From Caldilineales bacterium (GTDB lineage: Bacteria; Chloroflexota; Anaerolineae; Caldilineales; Caldilineaceae), in contig JAAXGZ010000096.1 in assembly GCA_012271135.1 (NCBI GenBank), positions 39,569 to 103,568 of the forward strand: 64,000 nt of DNA, in the 5' to 3' direction. Under the pieces are notes generated by a model, which saw only the letters and a list, made by a program, of their open reading frames with translations, ran no database searches and had not been told where the DNA came from. Position 1 is the first letter of the stretch; each line of letters begins with the position of its first letter. Positions 18,285 through 27,083 of the stretch are shown here, in pieces. Position numbers and translations under genes: made by a program.

Positions 18285-21200
18285 GTGAACCGTTCACCCG
18301 GATGGCCCAACTTATTGGGCCTGGTCGATCCCGATCCCAAGAACCCGGGCGGCCTCCAAACCGCCTTGGGCCACCCGCCCGGCTGGGCGGTTTTTCAGCG
18401 CAGCCTGTCCAGCGATGCCACCGTGTACCGGGGCGACGACTGGACCAGCCTGTCCGACGCGGGCACAGCCGTCATCTGCTGTCTTGAGTGGGAACCCGGC
18501 TCGGGCGGCACGGTTCCCGGTTTCGAACACTTGCCTGCCTTTGCCAGCCGCTGCCGCGAATATGTGCAGGGCACGCGGGGATGCCACATCTGGGTTGTGG
18601 GCGACGAACCCAACCGAGCAAGCCAATGGCCGGGGGCCGCGGCCGATCCGCATCCCGATGCCGAAGGCACGTTGGAGGTGCTGCCGCCGCGGTACTTGCC
18701 CGGCCGATACTCCCAACTGACCGGTCACGGCACCCCCGCAACCACCTCCGGCACACAGCCGATCACCCCCGAACAGTATGCCGAGTGCCTGAAACAGGCC
18801 GGGGCCGCAATCAGATCGGTGCCGGACCACGAGGACGACCTGATCCTGTGTGCGGCCATTGCTCCCTGGAACGCCGACTTTCGGGATCCCGACAACCCTA
18901 GTGGCGACTGGATCGGCTACTTTGAGACAGTCTGCACAGCACTGGGCGCGGACGATCTCCAAGGATTTGCGCTGCACGCGGCCACGTCCGGATCCGACCT
19001 TGGCGAAATCACAACCGAAGAGCGTCTGGCCTTTCCCTTTTCGGGGCGCAGGCGCGGCTTTCGGGCCTACCTGGACTTCATCCACGCCATCCCACCAAGG
19101 TTCCACCACCTGCCGGTGTTCATCACCGAGGTGTCGCGGCTCGAGCCCTGGGGCAACGACGACAACGGTTGGACCGGGGCCGCCTTGGCGGACATCCAAT
19201 CCCACAACCGGACGCGCATCCAAAATCCGATACGGTGCGCGGCCCTGTACACCTGGAACAGCGAGTCGCCGTGGACGCTTCGGGACAAACCCCTGCTCGC
19301 GGCGGACATTGCCCGCTCCATCTCGGCGCTTGAAGTGCGCCGGTATCAGGACTCCCTGCTCCCGGTCGCGTGGACCCGCGTCGAGGTCCCGGCAAGGGTG
19401 GAGCCGGACCGGACTCTGACGGCGAATCTGGCCTTTGAAAACGCAGGTACGGAACCCCTGGCCGCCAGCGGGGACGCACCCGTGCGCATTAGCTGCATGC
19501 TGGGCCGCACGGATCCGGTGTCCGGCAGCTGCAACGTCGAGACGGACCGACGCTTCCCGTTGCCGAGGGACATCAATGCCGGGCAGGGATGTGAAGTGTC
19601 CATCGAACTGCAGGCTCCCGAAGTCGCCGCCGACATCATCCTGTTCATCGGCATCGTTCCGGCGGGTTTTCTCTGGTCGGCCGCGGTGGTCGAGGACGCC
19701 ATACAGGTTCCCTTGCGCCTGGTATCGGAGGAGGCGACGGCTGCGGATTCCCCCGACCACGGTGCGGAAGATCCCGATGAAAAACCAGCGGCCAAGTCCA
19801 CGGCCGCCTTGGAGAGTGAAGAGGAACCAACCCGCGACCTTGGGGTTGAGCGTCCTCCACCCCGCGAAGAGACCGCCACCTCACCGAAAATGGACATTGT
19901 TCCCGAAGACCAGGGGATTTCCGAGCCGGAAGAGTTCACCGATGACGACGAGGAGAAGTTGTCGGAATCTGTTTCGGAATACCCGGATCCCGAGGTCCGT
20001 GTCCCCCCTGCCGCCATCGACCTGAGTGCCTTTTTCCACCGCCTTTCCGGGAACTCCGCGGAACGAGCCCTGATAGACATTACCAGGGTCGTTTTTGTCG
20101 AGTCCAGCTTCGACGGAGATCCGCCCATCAACGAGATCACCGACCACTTTGCCAAGCAAGGCTACGAGCAGGTCCCACTGCACTTCCTGTTAATCGAACC
20201 GAACTGTGTCTACCAGGTCCACAAGGCGGAGCACAACCCAATCCCATACGCCGCAAACCTGGCATCCGCCGTCGTACTGAGTCTGCCCAAGGCACAAGGT
20301 GACACCCGAGGCTGGCTGTCGCGGTTCGACGAGCTGGCCGATACGGTGTTCGAGGTGCTGTCCACGGTCTTCAACGGGAATCCACCGCCCGAACTGGAGG
20401 TGGGCGTTGACACCCTGGATGGGGACCTGGGATTCAAGTCCGGCGCCAGCGACCACTTGGAGGACATTTGCCTGCTGTGGTCCAGCCGTTGGGCGGACGG
20501 CGTGGACAGGCTCGTTCCCCTAACGTTCGTTCCGGTTGCACTGCCATTGGAAGGTTCGCCCCCTGTAGTCCGGGAACCGGACCCGGCCGAGGCAAGCCCC
20601 GAAATAGAGACCGAGATACCGGACGCCGACACAGTACCGGACCCGACAGAACCGGGCATCACCGAAACAGGCGTCCCTGCCGAAACAGCCACCGCCGGTA
20701 TCGAGCCGGTTCTGACCTTCGACGACGACTCGGGGTTTGTCCAACTGGAGCTGGACTCCGCCCGTTGGCTGAACCTGCGTTTCTCCCATCTGCAGGCCAC
20801 ATCGGTTTGCCTCTGGGTCTCCGGTGAAAACGGCACATTGCCCCTGACGCAGTTCCGGCGGATCCATAACATGGCTGCCTCCGAGGTGTACTGCCACTAC
20901 GTGATTGAACCGTCGGGTCGCATCCTGGACACCGGCCGACCAGCGGCCGCGCGCGAGCACCTGCCTCCCAAGTACCGGGATGCAGTCCACATCTGCCTGC
21001 GGGGGCGCGGGCCACATCCCCAACGGGACTTGGATCAACTGGACGCCTGCAGCAGTCTCCTGGTGGAACTGCTGCACAGTCCGGCCATCGCGGACCGATG
21101 GCAGACCATCGGCGGAAACCTGGCCGATGTCCTGCTCGTCGGAAGCAGCCGGTGGCAGCACGGTCCGGCCTGGACCGATGCTGTGACAGCCACAGTCAGC

Positions 21201-21935
21201 GAGGTGGATGTCGACCGGGATGCGGCTGGCGGCTCTGAACACCACCCGGTGGAAGTGCAGCCTCACAGTATCGATCCGCTGCCGAGCGCGGGCGCGGAAT
21301 CCGGCGAACCGGACCGCGCCCCCCAGACGGAACCTCCCGCCTCATCCGTGACCGGACAGGGAGTCGGCGGCGTTGACGCGCCGCCCATCGTAGACCGGGT
21401 TGGCACCATCCCCAAGCATCCCGTTCTGGACTTCCCCAAGCGGCGGCTCAGTGCCATACGGCACATCGTGGTCCACCAGTCCGGGTTTCCCAGTCATGTA
21501 ACCCCGCATGCCATGGCTGAATCCCTGGTACTTGACCAGCTAGCCATGGACGGCACGGAACCGGGTCTGCCCTACCACTTCGTGGTCCAGGTCGACGGTA
21601 CCGTAGAACAGATCCACGACCTCTCGGTGGCATGCCACTCAACGCAAGACGGCCACGACAGCATCGTGGCCGTGTGCCTGGCAGGTACATTCAGCCAGGG
21701 CATCAACCCCACACCCCTACAACTCGAACATGCCGGACATCTGATTGCCTGGCTGCTGCAAACCTGCTATTTGTCCGAGGCAGACATCGTCGGTCACCGC
21801 GACGTGGACCCGTTCGAGGAGGTGTGTCCTGGCGAGGAATGGAGTACTGGGCACAACTGGGGCCAAACACTCCGGTACCACGTTTCCCGTCATCTGTCAG
21901 GCAACCCTGCGGATGCGGTCTCGGTGCATCGATAA
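18285..21935 (+). CDS. glycosidase-like barrel with three amidase-like repeats
   Basis: A protein of 1216 residues. Residues 1-360 look like a TIM barrel with two glutamates placed as in clan-A glycoside hydrolases: WVVGDEPN (Glu108) and VFITEVSR (Glu282). A beta-sandwich-like segment (365-465) and a long Glu/Asp/Pro/Thr-rich linker (480-590) follow. Three related domains start near 600, 833 and 1060. The last is a clear N-acetylmuramoyl-L-alanine amidase/PGRP fold with zinc ligands His1064 (VVHQSG), His1171 (GHRDV) and Cys1181. The first two keep the fold signature (HFLLIEPNCVYQ, CHYVIEPSGRIL) but have Glu or Trp where the first His should be. There is no obvious signal peptide from the GTG start. 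A role in cell-wall cleavage is inferred; the barrel assignment is weaker than the amidase. Confidence 0.65.
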   Translation: MNRSPGWPNLLGLVDPDPKNPGGLQTALGHPPGWAVFQRSLSSDATVYRGDDWTSLSDAGTAVICCLEWEPGSGGTVPGFEHLPAFASRCREYVQGTRGCHIWVVGDEPNRASQWPGAAADPHPDAEGTLEVLPPRYLPGRYSQLTGHGTPATTSGTQPITPEQYAECLKQAGAAIRSVPDHEDDLILCAAIAPWNADFRDPDNPSGDWIGYFETVCTALGADDLQGFALHAATSGSDLGEITTEERLAFPFSGRRRGFRAYLDFIHAIPPRFHHLPVFITEVSRLEPWGNDDNGWTGAALADIQSHNRTRIQNPIRCAALYTWNSESPWTLRDKPLLAADIARSISALEVRRYQDSLLPVAWTRVEVPARVEPDRTLTANLAFENAGTEPLAASGDAPVRISCMLGRTDPVSGSCNVETDRRFPLPRDINAGQGCEVSIELQAPEVAADIILFIGIVPAGFLWSAAVVEDAIQVPLRLVSEEATAADSPDHGAEDPDEKPAAKSTAALESEEEPTRDLGVERPPPREETATSPKMDIVPEDQGISEPEEFTDDDEEKLSESVSEYPDPEVRVPPAAIDLSAFFHRLSGNSAERALIDITRVVFVESSFDGDPPINEITDHFAKQGYEQVPLHFLLIEPNCVYQVHKAEHNPIPYAANLASAVVLSLPKAQGDTRGWLSRFDELADTVFEVLSTVFNGNPPPELEVGVDTLDGDLGFKSGASDHLEDICLLWSSRWADGVDRLVPLTFVPVALPLEGSPPVVREPDPAEASPEIETEIPDADTVPDPTEPGITETGVPAETATAGIEPVLTFDDDSGFVQLELDSARWLNLRFSHLQATSVCLWVSGENGTLPLTQFRRIHNMAASEVYCHYVIEPSGRILDTGRPAAAREHLPPKYRDAVHICLRGRGPHPQRDLDQLDACSSLLVELLHSPAIADRWQTIGGNLADVLLVGSSRWQHGPAWTDAVTATVSEVDVDRDAAGGSEHHPVEVQPHSIDPLPSAGAESGEPDRAPQTEPPASSVTGQGVGGVDAPPIVDRVGTIPKHPVLDFPKRRLSAIRHIVVHQSGFPSHVTPHAMAESLVLDQLAMDGTEPGLPYHFVVQVDGTVEQIHDLSVACHSTQDGHDSIVAVCLAGTFSQGINPTPLQLEHAGHLIAWLLQTCYLSEADIVGHRDVDPFEEVCPGEEWSTGHNWGQTLRYHVSRHLSGNPADAVSVHR

Positions 21936-21972
21936 GCCTTCAATTTTGTAAGGTATTGTGTTGCATAGCATC

Positions 21973-22587
21973 ATGTTGGGTATGGACAGGATCTACCGCA
22001 TCCCGCAGTTTGGCGCCCGCGTGGGGCGTTCGGCGCACCCGTTGCGCGTCATGGACCGCAACGGTACGTTCCCGGCCCGCGGGAACGCGACCGGGAGGCG
22101 GTACCACACCGAGGCCGACGCACTGCGGTGCCTGGGCGGGGGCGACGTTGCCCCGCAGGGCTTGACCGTGGTCTGCTGCCGGGTGTCCCGCCGCGGGCAA
22201 CAGGATGATCGGAAACGTCCGGTTTCCGCGATGGAGGCGTATGGTCCGGGTGCAGGCGTGGCCGTGGACGAGTGGCGGTCGGAAGTCGGGGGCGGCTTGG
22301 ATTTCAAGCGCAAGGCATTCCTGTCGCTGAGGGAACGCATCGAGAAGCGGGAGCTCGCCCACCTGCCGGTGGCCCACAGGGACCGTCCGACCTGTTTCGG
22401 ATTCGACTGGTTCAAGCATTTCGCCCAGCAGCACGGCTGCACCATCACGGTCGTCAACCAGGAGAGCCTGTCGCCACAGGAGGTGATGGTCGAGGATTGG
22501 ATGGCCGTCGTGCCTGCCTTCTCCTGTCGGTTGTACGGGTTGCGCGCCTACCGCAAGCGGATCCGGGATGCCGTCAACCATGGCTAG
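21973..22587 (+). CDS. tnpA: IS607-type serine recombinase (TnpA)
   Basis: The N-terminal MerR-like helix-turn-helix (IPQFGARVGRSAHPLRVMD, TGRRYHTEADALRCLG) and the serine recombinase domain (VVCCRVSRRGQQDD with the catalytic serine, then FDWFKHFAQQHGCTITVVNQESLSPQEVMVEDWMAVV and RLYGLRAYRKRIRDAV) identify the IS607 transposase. It acts through a covalent 5'-phosphoserine intermediate and usually targets GG dinucleotides without terminal inverted repeats. About 200 residues is full length. The start is uncertain among the TTG at 21958 and the ATGs at 21973 and 21982. It overlaps tnpB. Some positions deviate from family norm (AMEAYGPG for a usual AYC, HLPVAHRDRPTC), so activity is not certain. 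Confidence 0.85.
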   Translation: MLGMDRIYRIPQFGARVGRSAHPLRVMDRNGTFPARGNATGRRYHTEADALRCLGGGDVAPQGLTVVCCRVSRRGQQDDRKRPVSAMEAYGPGAGVAVDEWRSEVGGGLDFKRKAFLSLRERIEKRELAHLPVAHRDRPTCFGFDWFKHFAQQHGCTITVVNQESLSPQEVMVEDWMAVVPAFSCRLYGLRAYRKRIRDAVNHG

Positions 22588-23965
22588 GTCGGCCAAGGTC
22601 ACGCGCATCCTGCACAGCCGGGATCTGAACCGGGCCAAGTACGACCGCCTGGTTGAAATCGCCACCCTGTACGGACGCGTGCGGGGTGATGCCTGGCAGC
22701 GTTGTAGCGGGTGGTCCACGGCACAGCAGTCGCCCCGCGAGATCCGCGACGACTGGATGGCCGGGGGCTACGACTGGCACGGATTGCCGGCCCGTCTGGG
22801 CCGCGCCACGTTGCTGGACGCACTGGGCGACATCCATGCCAGCCGGGAAGCGGCCAAGGTGCCGGTCAGGAAGGCCGTTTGGCACCGCACGGAAAGCGAC
22901 GAGGAGGAACGCCATCGCCTGTATTCGCTGCTGAAGCAGAACCGCTGGACCGAGGATTCATTTCTGCACCGTCACATGCGGAAGCGGTGGAAGGGCGGCA
23001 CCTCGCGCGTGACGAACCAGATCGTGCTGGAACCGGGGGCCTACACCGCGAAGGTCCGGCACGGGCGCGCATGGGTCCACATGCAGGGCATGGAGCGCGG
23101 CCAGCGCATCGCCATTCCGCTCAAGGAAAAGCACACGCCATCCGGCCAGCTCCGCATCCTCCTGCGGGACAACGGTCAGGTGGAAGTCCACTACGCGGTG
23201 GACGAGACTCAGGTGTGCAGCACGCGTCCTTGCGGGGCTGCCACGGTCGGGGTGGACAAGGGCTACACCGAGGCCTACACCGACAGCGACGGGGAACGCC
23301 ACGGCAAGGGGTTGGGCGACCTGCTGGCCGCGGAGAGCGATGCCCGCAAGGTGAAGGGCCAACGGCGCAACCGGATGCGGGACCTGGAGCAGAAACACCG
23401 GGATGCCGGCAACGTGCAGAAGGCGGACCGCATCCGCCACCACAACCTCGGCAACCGGAAGTGGGACCGCCGCCCAAAGCGGCACCAAGCCCAGGTCAGG
23501 GACTTCCTGTGCCAGGCCGCCCACAGCGTCGTCGACCGCGCCGGCACCGTCGCCGGCGAGGATCTGACGGCATCCATGAAGTCGGCCAAGGTCATGCACC
23601 GCGACACCCAACGCCGCCTGAGCGGCTGGGTCAAGGGCGTGATGGCCGACACCCTAACCTCGATATCTCGACGCAGAGGCACTGCGTTGGTGTTGGTGAA
23701 CCCCGCCTACACGTCGCAAATCGATTCCCGCACCGGCCTCCTGCAAGGAAAACGGAGCTGGGACCGGTTTTACGGCCTGGACGGAGTCGTGTTGGACGCG
23801 GACACCAACGCCGCCCGCAACATCCTGGCGCGCATGTACGACGACGAGATCACGCTGTACACGCCCTTCCGAGAGGTCAAGCGACTGCTCCGGGATCGAA
23901 GCGGGACAACGGTGGGGACGGCTCCACCCGGACTCGAGTCCGCACAGGTGGCCAACGCCGCCTGA
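22580..23965 (+). CDS. tnpB: TnpB, RNA-guided nuclease-type protein of IS607
   Basis: A TnpB (Cas12f-related) protein of about 461 residues. RuvC-like catalytic acids are visible: Asp in VGVDKGYTE, Glu in VAGEDLT and Asp in VLDADTNAARNI. The region that normally holds the CxxC...CxxC zinc finger (VNPAYTSQIDSRTGLLQGKRSWDRFYGLDG) has no cysteine at all, a variation known in some IS607 TnpB lineages. Known TnpBs are guided by an RNA (omegaRNA) from the element's 3' end. The ATG at 22580 overlaps tnpA by eight bases, and an alternative ATG is at 22568. The frame is intact. Confidence 0.85.
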   Translation: MARSAKVTRILHSRDLNRAKYDRLVEIATLYGRVRGDAWQRCSGWSTAQQSPREIRDDWMAGGYDWHGLPARLGRATLLDALGDIHASREAAKVPVRKAVWHRTESDEEERHRLYSLLKQNRWTEDSFLHRHMRKRWKGGTSRVTNQIVLEPGAYTAKVRHGRAWVHMQGMERGQRIAIPLKEKHTPSGQLRILLRDNGQVEVHYAVDETQVCSTRPCGAATVGVDKGYTEAYTDSDGERHGKGLGDLLAAESDARKVKGQRRNRMRDLEQKHRDAGNVQKADRIRHHNLGNRKWDRRPKRHQAQVRDFLCQAAHSVVDRAGTVAGEDLTASMKSAKVMHRDTQRRLSGWVKGVMADTLTSISRRRGTALVLVNPAYTSQIDSRTGLLQGKRSWDRFYGLDGVVLDADTNAARNILARMYDDEITLYTPFREVKRLLRDRSGTTVGTAPPGLESAQVANAA

Positions 23966-23982
23966 CGGCCGAGAGCGAATGA

Positions 23983-24005
23983 CCCCAAACCCATAAGGTT
24001 TGGGG
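23983..24005 (+). terminator. 9-bp perfect stem-loop behind tnpB
   Basis: CCCCAAACC and GGTTTGGGG pair perfectly around a five-base loop, 18 bases after the tnpB stop and 12 before the scpA start. There is no T run, so it may be part of the element's 3' RNA (omegaRNA) rather than a true terminator. Confidence 0.5.
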
Positions 24006-24016
24006 AACTGTCCTGA

Positions 24017-24835
24017 ATGTCCCTCGCAGACCTGATTGGAAACAGCCCGGGGGACGAGCTGGGGGCCGGGTTCAGGGTAAAGTTGCCGGCCTTCACGGGG
24101 CCGCTGCACCTGCTGCTGGCACTACTGGAACAGAACGATTTGGACATCGCCGAGGTCAGCTTGGTGGCGGTCACTTCGGCCTACCTGGAGGCGATCGAGA
24201 ACCTGGACGCCCTGCCTGCGGCATCCGTGTGCGCCTTCCTTGATGTCGCCTCCAGGCTCATGGTGCTCAAGGCCAAGTCCCTGGTCCCCGACCTTGCGCC
24301 GGACGAGGATGCCGAGGACGATGCCGACATCTCGGACCTCTTGGACCAGCTGACCGAACTGAGCAGGTTCGCGAGTCCGGTGAACGCACTGAAACAGCGC
24401 CGGGACGCAGGCTTGCACTCTTTCCAACGCCAAGCCCCGCTGCCCCAACAGCGCACGGTCAACGTCCCGGCACTGGAACAGCCTTCCAAGCTCAGGTCCG
24501 CCATGGTGAAACTTGCCCGTTTCCTGCCCCGCGTACAGACCGTGGAGATCCCGACAAGGCCCAACTTCACGATCGGGGGCCAGGTCAAGGCCCTCATGGC
24601 CTATCTGCGCCGCTGGCAGGATGCGGGCAGCCACGGTTACAGATCGTTTTTTGCGATGTTCGAGTCCGGCTCCTCACGGGCGGAGATCCTGGCCACCTTC
24701 CTAGCCATGCTGGAGATGATCAAGTCGCGAACCGTCTCGGCCCGCCAGGAACAACCGTTCGGCGACATCGGAGTCCAGTTGACGGCGCCTGCGACGGTCC
24801 GATTGCCCGCCGACGGGGACACCGAAGCAACGTGA
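24017..24835 (+). CDS. scpA: segregation and condensation protein A
   Basis: ScpA of 272 residues, the kleisin subunit that bridges SMC heads together with ScpB. The N-terminal SMC-neck binding helices appear as FTGPLHLLLALLEQNDLDIAEVSLVAVTSAYL, and DVASRLMVLKAKSLVPD is the classic ScpA segment. An acidic stretch (DEDAEDDADISDL) and the C-terminal winged-helix part (FFAMFESGSSRAEILATFLAMLEMIKSRTVSARQEQPFGDIGV) follow. scpB is not in the window. The IS607 element ends immediately upstream, so its usual promoter or upstream gene may have been separated. Confidence 0.9.
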   Translation: MSLADLIGNSPGDELGAGFRVKLPAFTGPLHLLLALLEQNDLDIAEVSLVAVTSAYLEAIENLDALPAASVCAFLDVASRLMVLKAKSLVPDLAPDEDAEDDADISDLLDQLTELSRFASPVNALKQRRDAGLHSFQRQAPLPQQRTVNVPALEQPSKLRSAMVKLARFLPRVQTVEIPTRPNFTIGGQVKALMAYLRRWQDAGSHGYRSFFAMFESGSSRAEILATFLAMLEMIKSRTVSARQEQPFGDIGVQLTAPATVRLPADGDTEAT

Positions 24836-24877
24836 TCCGCAAATTCGAGCCATGTCAGCGACAGGAAAGAGGTAGAC

Positions 24878-26242
24878 GTGTCCAGCTGGGGCGAGGACAC
24901 CTGGGAGGACATCCCGAACGCGGATCCTGTCCATGGCACCGAGCCACCGGAAGACATGCCGGCAAGACTCCTGGAGTACATCCCGGGCTTCCCGGTCTGG
25001 AACGACTCAGGTTGTGCTTATGTCCAGGCCACTGCCTACGACCTGAACGTCAACTTCAAGCATCTCTCCTTCGGCGGACATGCGGAGTGCGCCTTGGATT
25101 CCCTGACCGCAACGTTCAACCTGCCCGGCTCGCTTGGGGGAACCTCGGTAGTCGATTGCCTGTTCCTGGACTGTGAAACCACCGGTCTGGGCCGATCAAG
25201 CCTTCCCTTCCTCATTGGCGTCGGCACCTTCGAGACCTTGGCCGATATCGATTCCCGCGTGCTGAAGCGCAATGCCGACGGCAGCCTGGTTCTCGGTGGA
25301 GGTGCTGTCAACCCGGGTCCAACGGGCACCGGCGCCCCACCCACCCACTTTGTAATCAGGCAACTGTTCGCCTGGCATCCCCGCGAGGAATGCGCTGTTC
25401 TCCAGGTTCTGCAAGGCCTCGCGGCGTCGCGCCCGGTGTGGGCCACATTCAATGGCGATGCCTTCGACATTCCCCTCATTCGCGCGCGTTACCACACGAA
25501 CCTGATTTACTTCCCCGAGCTTCCGCTGAACGATCCCTTCACTGACCATGCGGCCAGCCGGCTCGACCTCCTTCCACTGGCCCGCAAGCTTTGGCGCCGC
25601 CGGATCGGCAGCTGCTCCCTTTCCAATTGCGAACACGCTGTCCTTGGACTGGCCCGTGCCCAGCAGGATGTTCCGGGATCCTTGATTCCCGGCATGTACC
25701 GGCAATACATCGAAACCGGTCGGGTTCACGACATGGTCCGGGTCTTCTATCACAACCGCCAGGACATCGTGACCATGCCGTTCCTGCTGGAACGCATGGT
25801 CCAGGCCACGGAAGCCGGTGCGGACCTGGACGGCGAGGATGCGTTGTCGCTGGCGGTGGCGGCCGCCAACAACGGCAACCCGGAACGGGCCAGTGCCCTA
25901 CTCCATGCGGCCATCCAGGCCTTGCACAGCCAGCCGGCACAGGCGGACGCCTTCCGCCTTCTGGCCCTGCACTACAAGCGGCAAGGGGACTGGGACCGGG
26001 CCGTCCGCTTGTGGGAACGCTGGATCAGCACTGCCACCGTGGACACGGTGCATCCGTACATCGAACTGGCGAAATACCACGAATGGCAATCGAAGGACCT
26101 CGACCAAGCCGACACCTACACCCGGTGGGCCATGTACGTGAGGGAAAGCAGCCCGTTCCGGCATCCACCGCAGACCGCCGCCGAACTGCAACACCGCCTG
26201 ACGCGGATCGGCCGCAAGAAGAGGCGGCTGGCCCGATCCTGA
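24878..26242 (+). CDS. YprB-like RNase H-fold exonuclease with TPR tail
   Basis: A 454-residue protein. Residues ~90-310 form a predicted RNase H-like (DnaQ-type) exonuclease of the YprB family: LFLDCETTGLG supplies Asp and Glu, ATFNGDAFDIPLIRARY the next acid, and FYHNRQDIVTMPFL the last Asp. The C-terminal ~140 residues are TPR-like helices (AAANNGNPERASALLHAAIQAL, ALHYKRQGDWDRAVRLWERWI). The GTG start is preceded by GAAAGAGG. It follows scpA by 42 bases and may share its transcript. Substrate (DNA or RNA) is unknown for the family. Confidence 0.82.
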   Translation: MSSWGEDTWEDIPNADPVHGTEPPEDMPARLLEYIPGFPVWNDSGCAYVQATAYDLNVNFKHLSFGGHAECALDSLTATFNLPGSLGGTSVVDCLFLDCETTGLGRSSLPFLIGVGTFETLADIDSRVLKRNADGSLVLGGGAVNPGPTGTGAPPTHFVIRQLFAWHPREECAVLQVLQGLAASRPVWATFNGDAFDIPLIRARYHTNLIYFPELPLNDPFTDHAASRLDLLPLARKLWRRRIGSCSLSNCEHAVLGLARAQQDVPGSLIPGMYRQYIETGRVHDMVRVFYHNRQDIVTMPFLLERMVQATEAGADLDGEDALSLAVAAANNGNPERASALLHAAIQALHSQPAQADAFRLLALHYKRQGDWDRAVRLWERWISTATVDTVHPYIELAKYHEWQSKDLDQADTYTRWAMYVRESSPFRHPPQTAAELQHRLTRIGRKKRRLARS

Positions 26243-26266
26243 CCACTCGGAAGCGACGGGCGAATC

Positions 26267-26296
26267 TTGGGTTCAGCGAACCCGTCCATGTACAAT
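26267..26296 (+). promoter_or_regulatory. candidate promoter of tRNA-Asn
   Basis: TTGGGT (26267-26272), an 18-base spacer and TACAAT (26291-26296), ending 14 bases before the tRNA. Placement is good, but the -35 matches only in its TTG. Confidence 0.42.
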
Positions 26297-26310
26297 CGGC
26301 GTCCTGTCGA

Positions 26311-26383
26311 TCCTCGGTAGCTCAATTGGCAGAGCGTGCGGCTGTTAACCGCAGGGTTGTTGGTTCGAGTCCATCCCGAGGAG
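26311..26383 (+). tRNA. tRNA-Asn (GTT)
   Basis: A complete cloverleaf of 73 bases. Acceptor arms TCCTCGG and CCGAGGA pair fully, with discriminator G. The anticodon stem CGG/CCG encloses CTGTTAA, giving anticodon GTT at 26344-26346. The T arm has GGTTCGAGTCC. CCA is not encoded. Confidence 0.97.
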
Positions 26384-26420
26384 CAAAGTTGCAACCGGCC
26401 AGCGGTTCGGGAGTCAATGC

Positions 26421-26454
26421 AAGGCCCCGAAGGGAGTACTCCCTTCGGGGCCTT
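26421..26454. terminator. 34-bp perfect palindrome after tRNA-Asn
   Basis: Two 17-base arms (AAGGCCCCGAAGGGAGT and its exact complement) meet without a spacer, 38 bases after the tRNA. As RNA it would form a very stable hairpin with a short A/T-centred loop. It is followed by GGTATAT rather than a T run. Termination or RNA processing is the simplest role. Confidence 0.6.
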
Positions 26455-26832
26455 GGTATATCCTGCGCCGGTTCAAGGCTGCGGACCCGGTCCTGCACGG
26501 TGCCGATGCACCTGTCCCGAGCGACTTTGCGTTTGCTCTGCCTCACGGCTCCCGCCAAGTCACTCTGTCAGGGGTGGAACGGATGCGGTGTAGGCATTGC
26601 ATGCTGCGGGGCATACTGACATGTTCGCCCTCCCGGCGTTGGCAAATGAAGCGACAGACCGTGCTGTCATCTTGCTGATTGTACGGGCAGCTGGATCGCG
26701 GATTGTCGAGTTGAGCACCGAGGAGAAACAAGTGAGCCATCTCGCGGACATCAACCCGGAATTCGAACGGGTACGCGCTGGCCTGGACGTAGTACGCCCC
26801 CAGCTGTGAACAAGACTCAAACAGACGTTAAC
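26455..26832. other. 378-base start of degraded island
   Basis: No recognisable gene. A 70-codon plus-strand frame (26597-26809) has a protein-like centre (ATDRAVILLIVRAAGSRIVEL) but no family match and no ribosome binding site that I can see. Confidence 0.3.
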
Positions 26833-27083
26833 ATGAAGACGATCCGCTACTTTGACGAACAGGTGATACGTAACGACCCTATATCGAGCGGCGCTGGTGT
26901 GCGGACGTGATCGCCACTCCACTGCAACATGAAGTACAGCCTGACGGCCGCATTCGTTTCTGGGGCGAGGTAACTCGCTCCGGCTCTGGAGAATCCCGCA
27001 TCTTACGCGTCGTCACGCTTGCCGACGGGGTAACCGTGCACAATGCGTTCTTCGACCGCCGCTTTCGCAAGGAGACGTTATGA
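26833..27083 (+). pseudogene. DUF4258-like protein, single frameshift
   Basis: Read from the ATG at 26833, the protein starts MKTIRYFDEQVIRNDP and then hits a stop. Inserting one base near 26880 gives IERRWCADVIATPLQHEVQPDGRIRFWGEV...LRVVTLADGVTVHNAFFDRRFRKETL, a DUF4258-type protein (RelE/BrnT-like fold) about 83 residues long. Its stop overlaps the ATG of the DUF2283 gene by the four-base ATGA, the usual arrangement for this pair. The function of the pair is not established; toxin-antitoxin-like behaviour is only a suggestion. Confidence 0.65.

Larger units (their letters stand above)
21940..24005 (+). mobile_element. IS607-family insertion sequence
   Basis: A tnpA-tnpB pair in the usual order inserted between the 1216-residue gene and scpA. 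IS607 elements have no inverted repeats, so the ends cannot be fixed; the left edge is taken after the upstream stop codon and the right edge at the hairpin behind tnpB. Confidence 0.7.

Noticed and set aside
22711..23982. 423-codon frame overlapping tnpB in another phase
   Set aside because: It is rich in Gly, Pro and Arg with no motif, while the tnpB frame has all RuvC motifs. It is a shadow of tnpB.
23983..24005. Simple rho-independent terminator for tnpB
   Set aside because: The stem is perfect but no T run follows. A role in the element's guide RNA is equally likely, so the terminator call is held at low confidence.
26311..26383. tRNA-Asn as a proven integration site
   Set aside because: The decayed island begins right after it, but I found no repeat of the tRNA 3' end downstream and no integrase, so integration there is only suspected.
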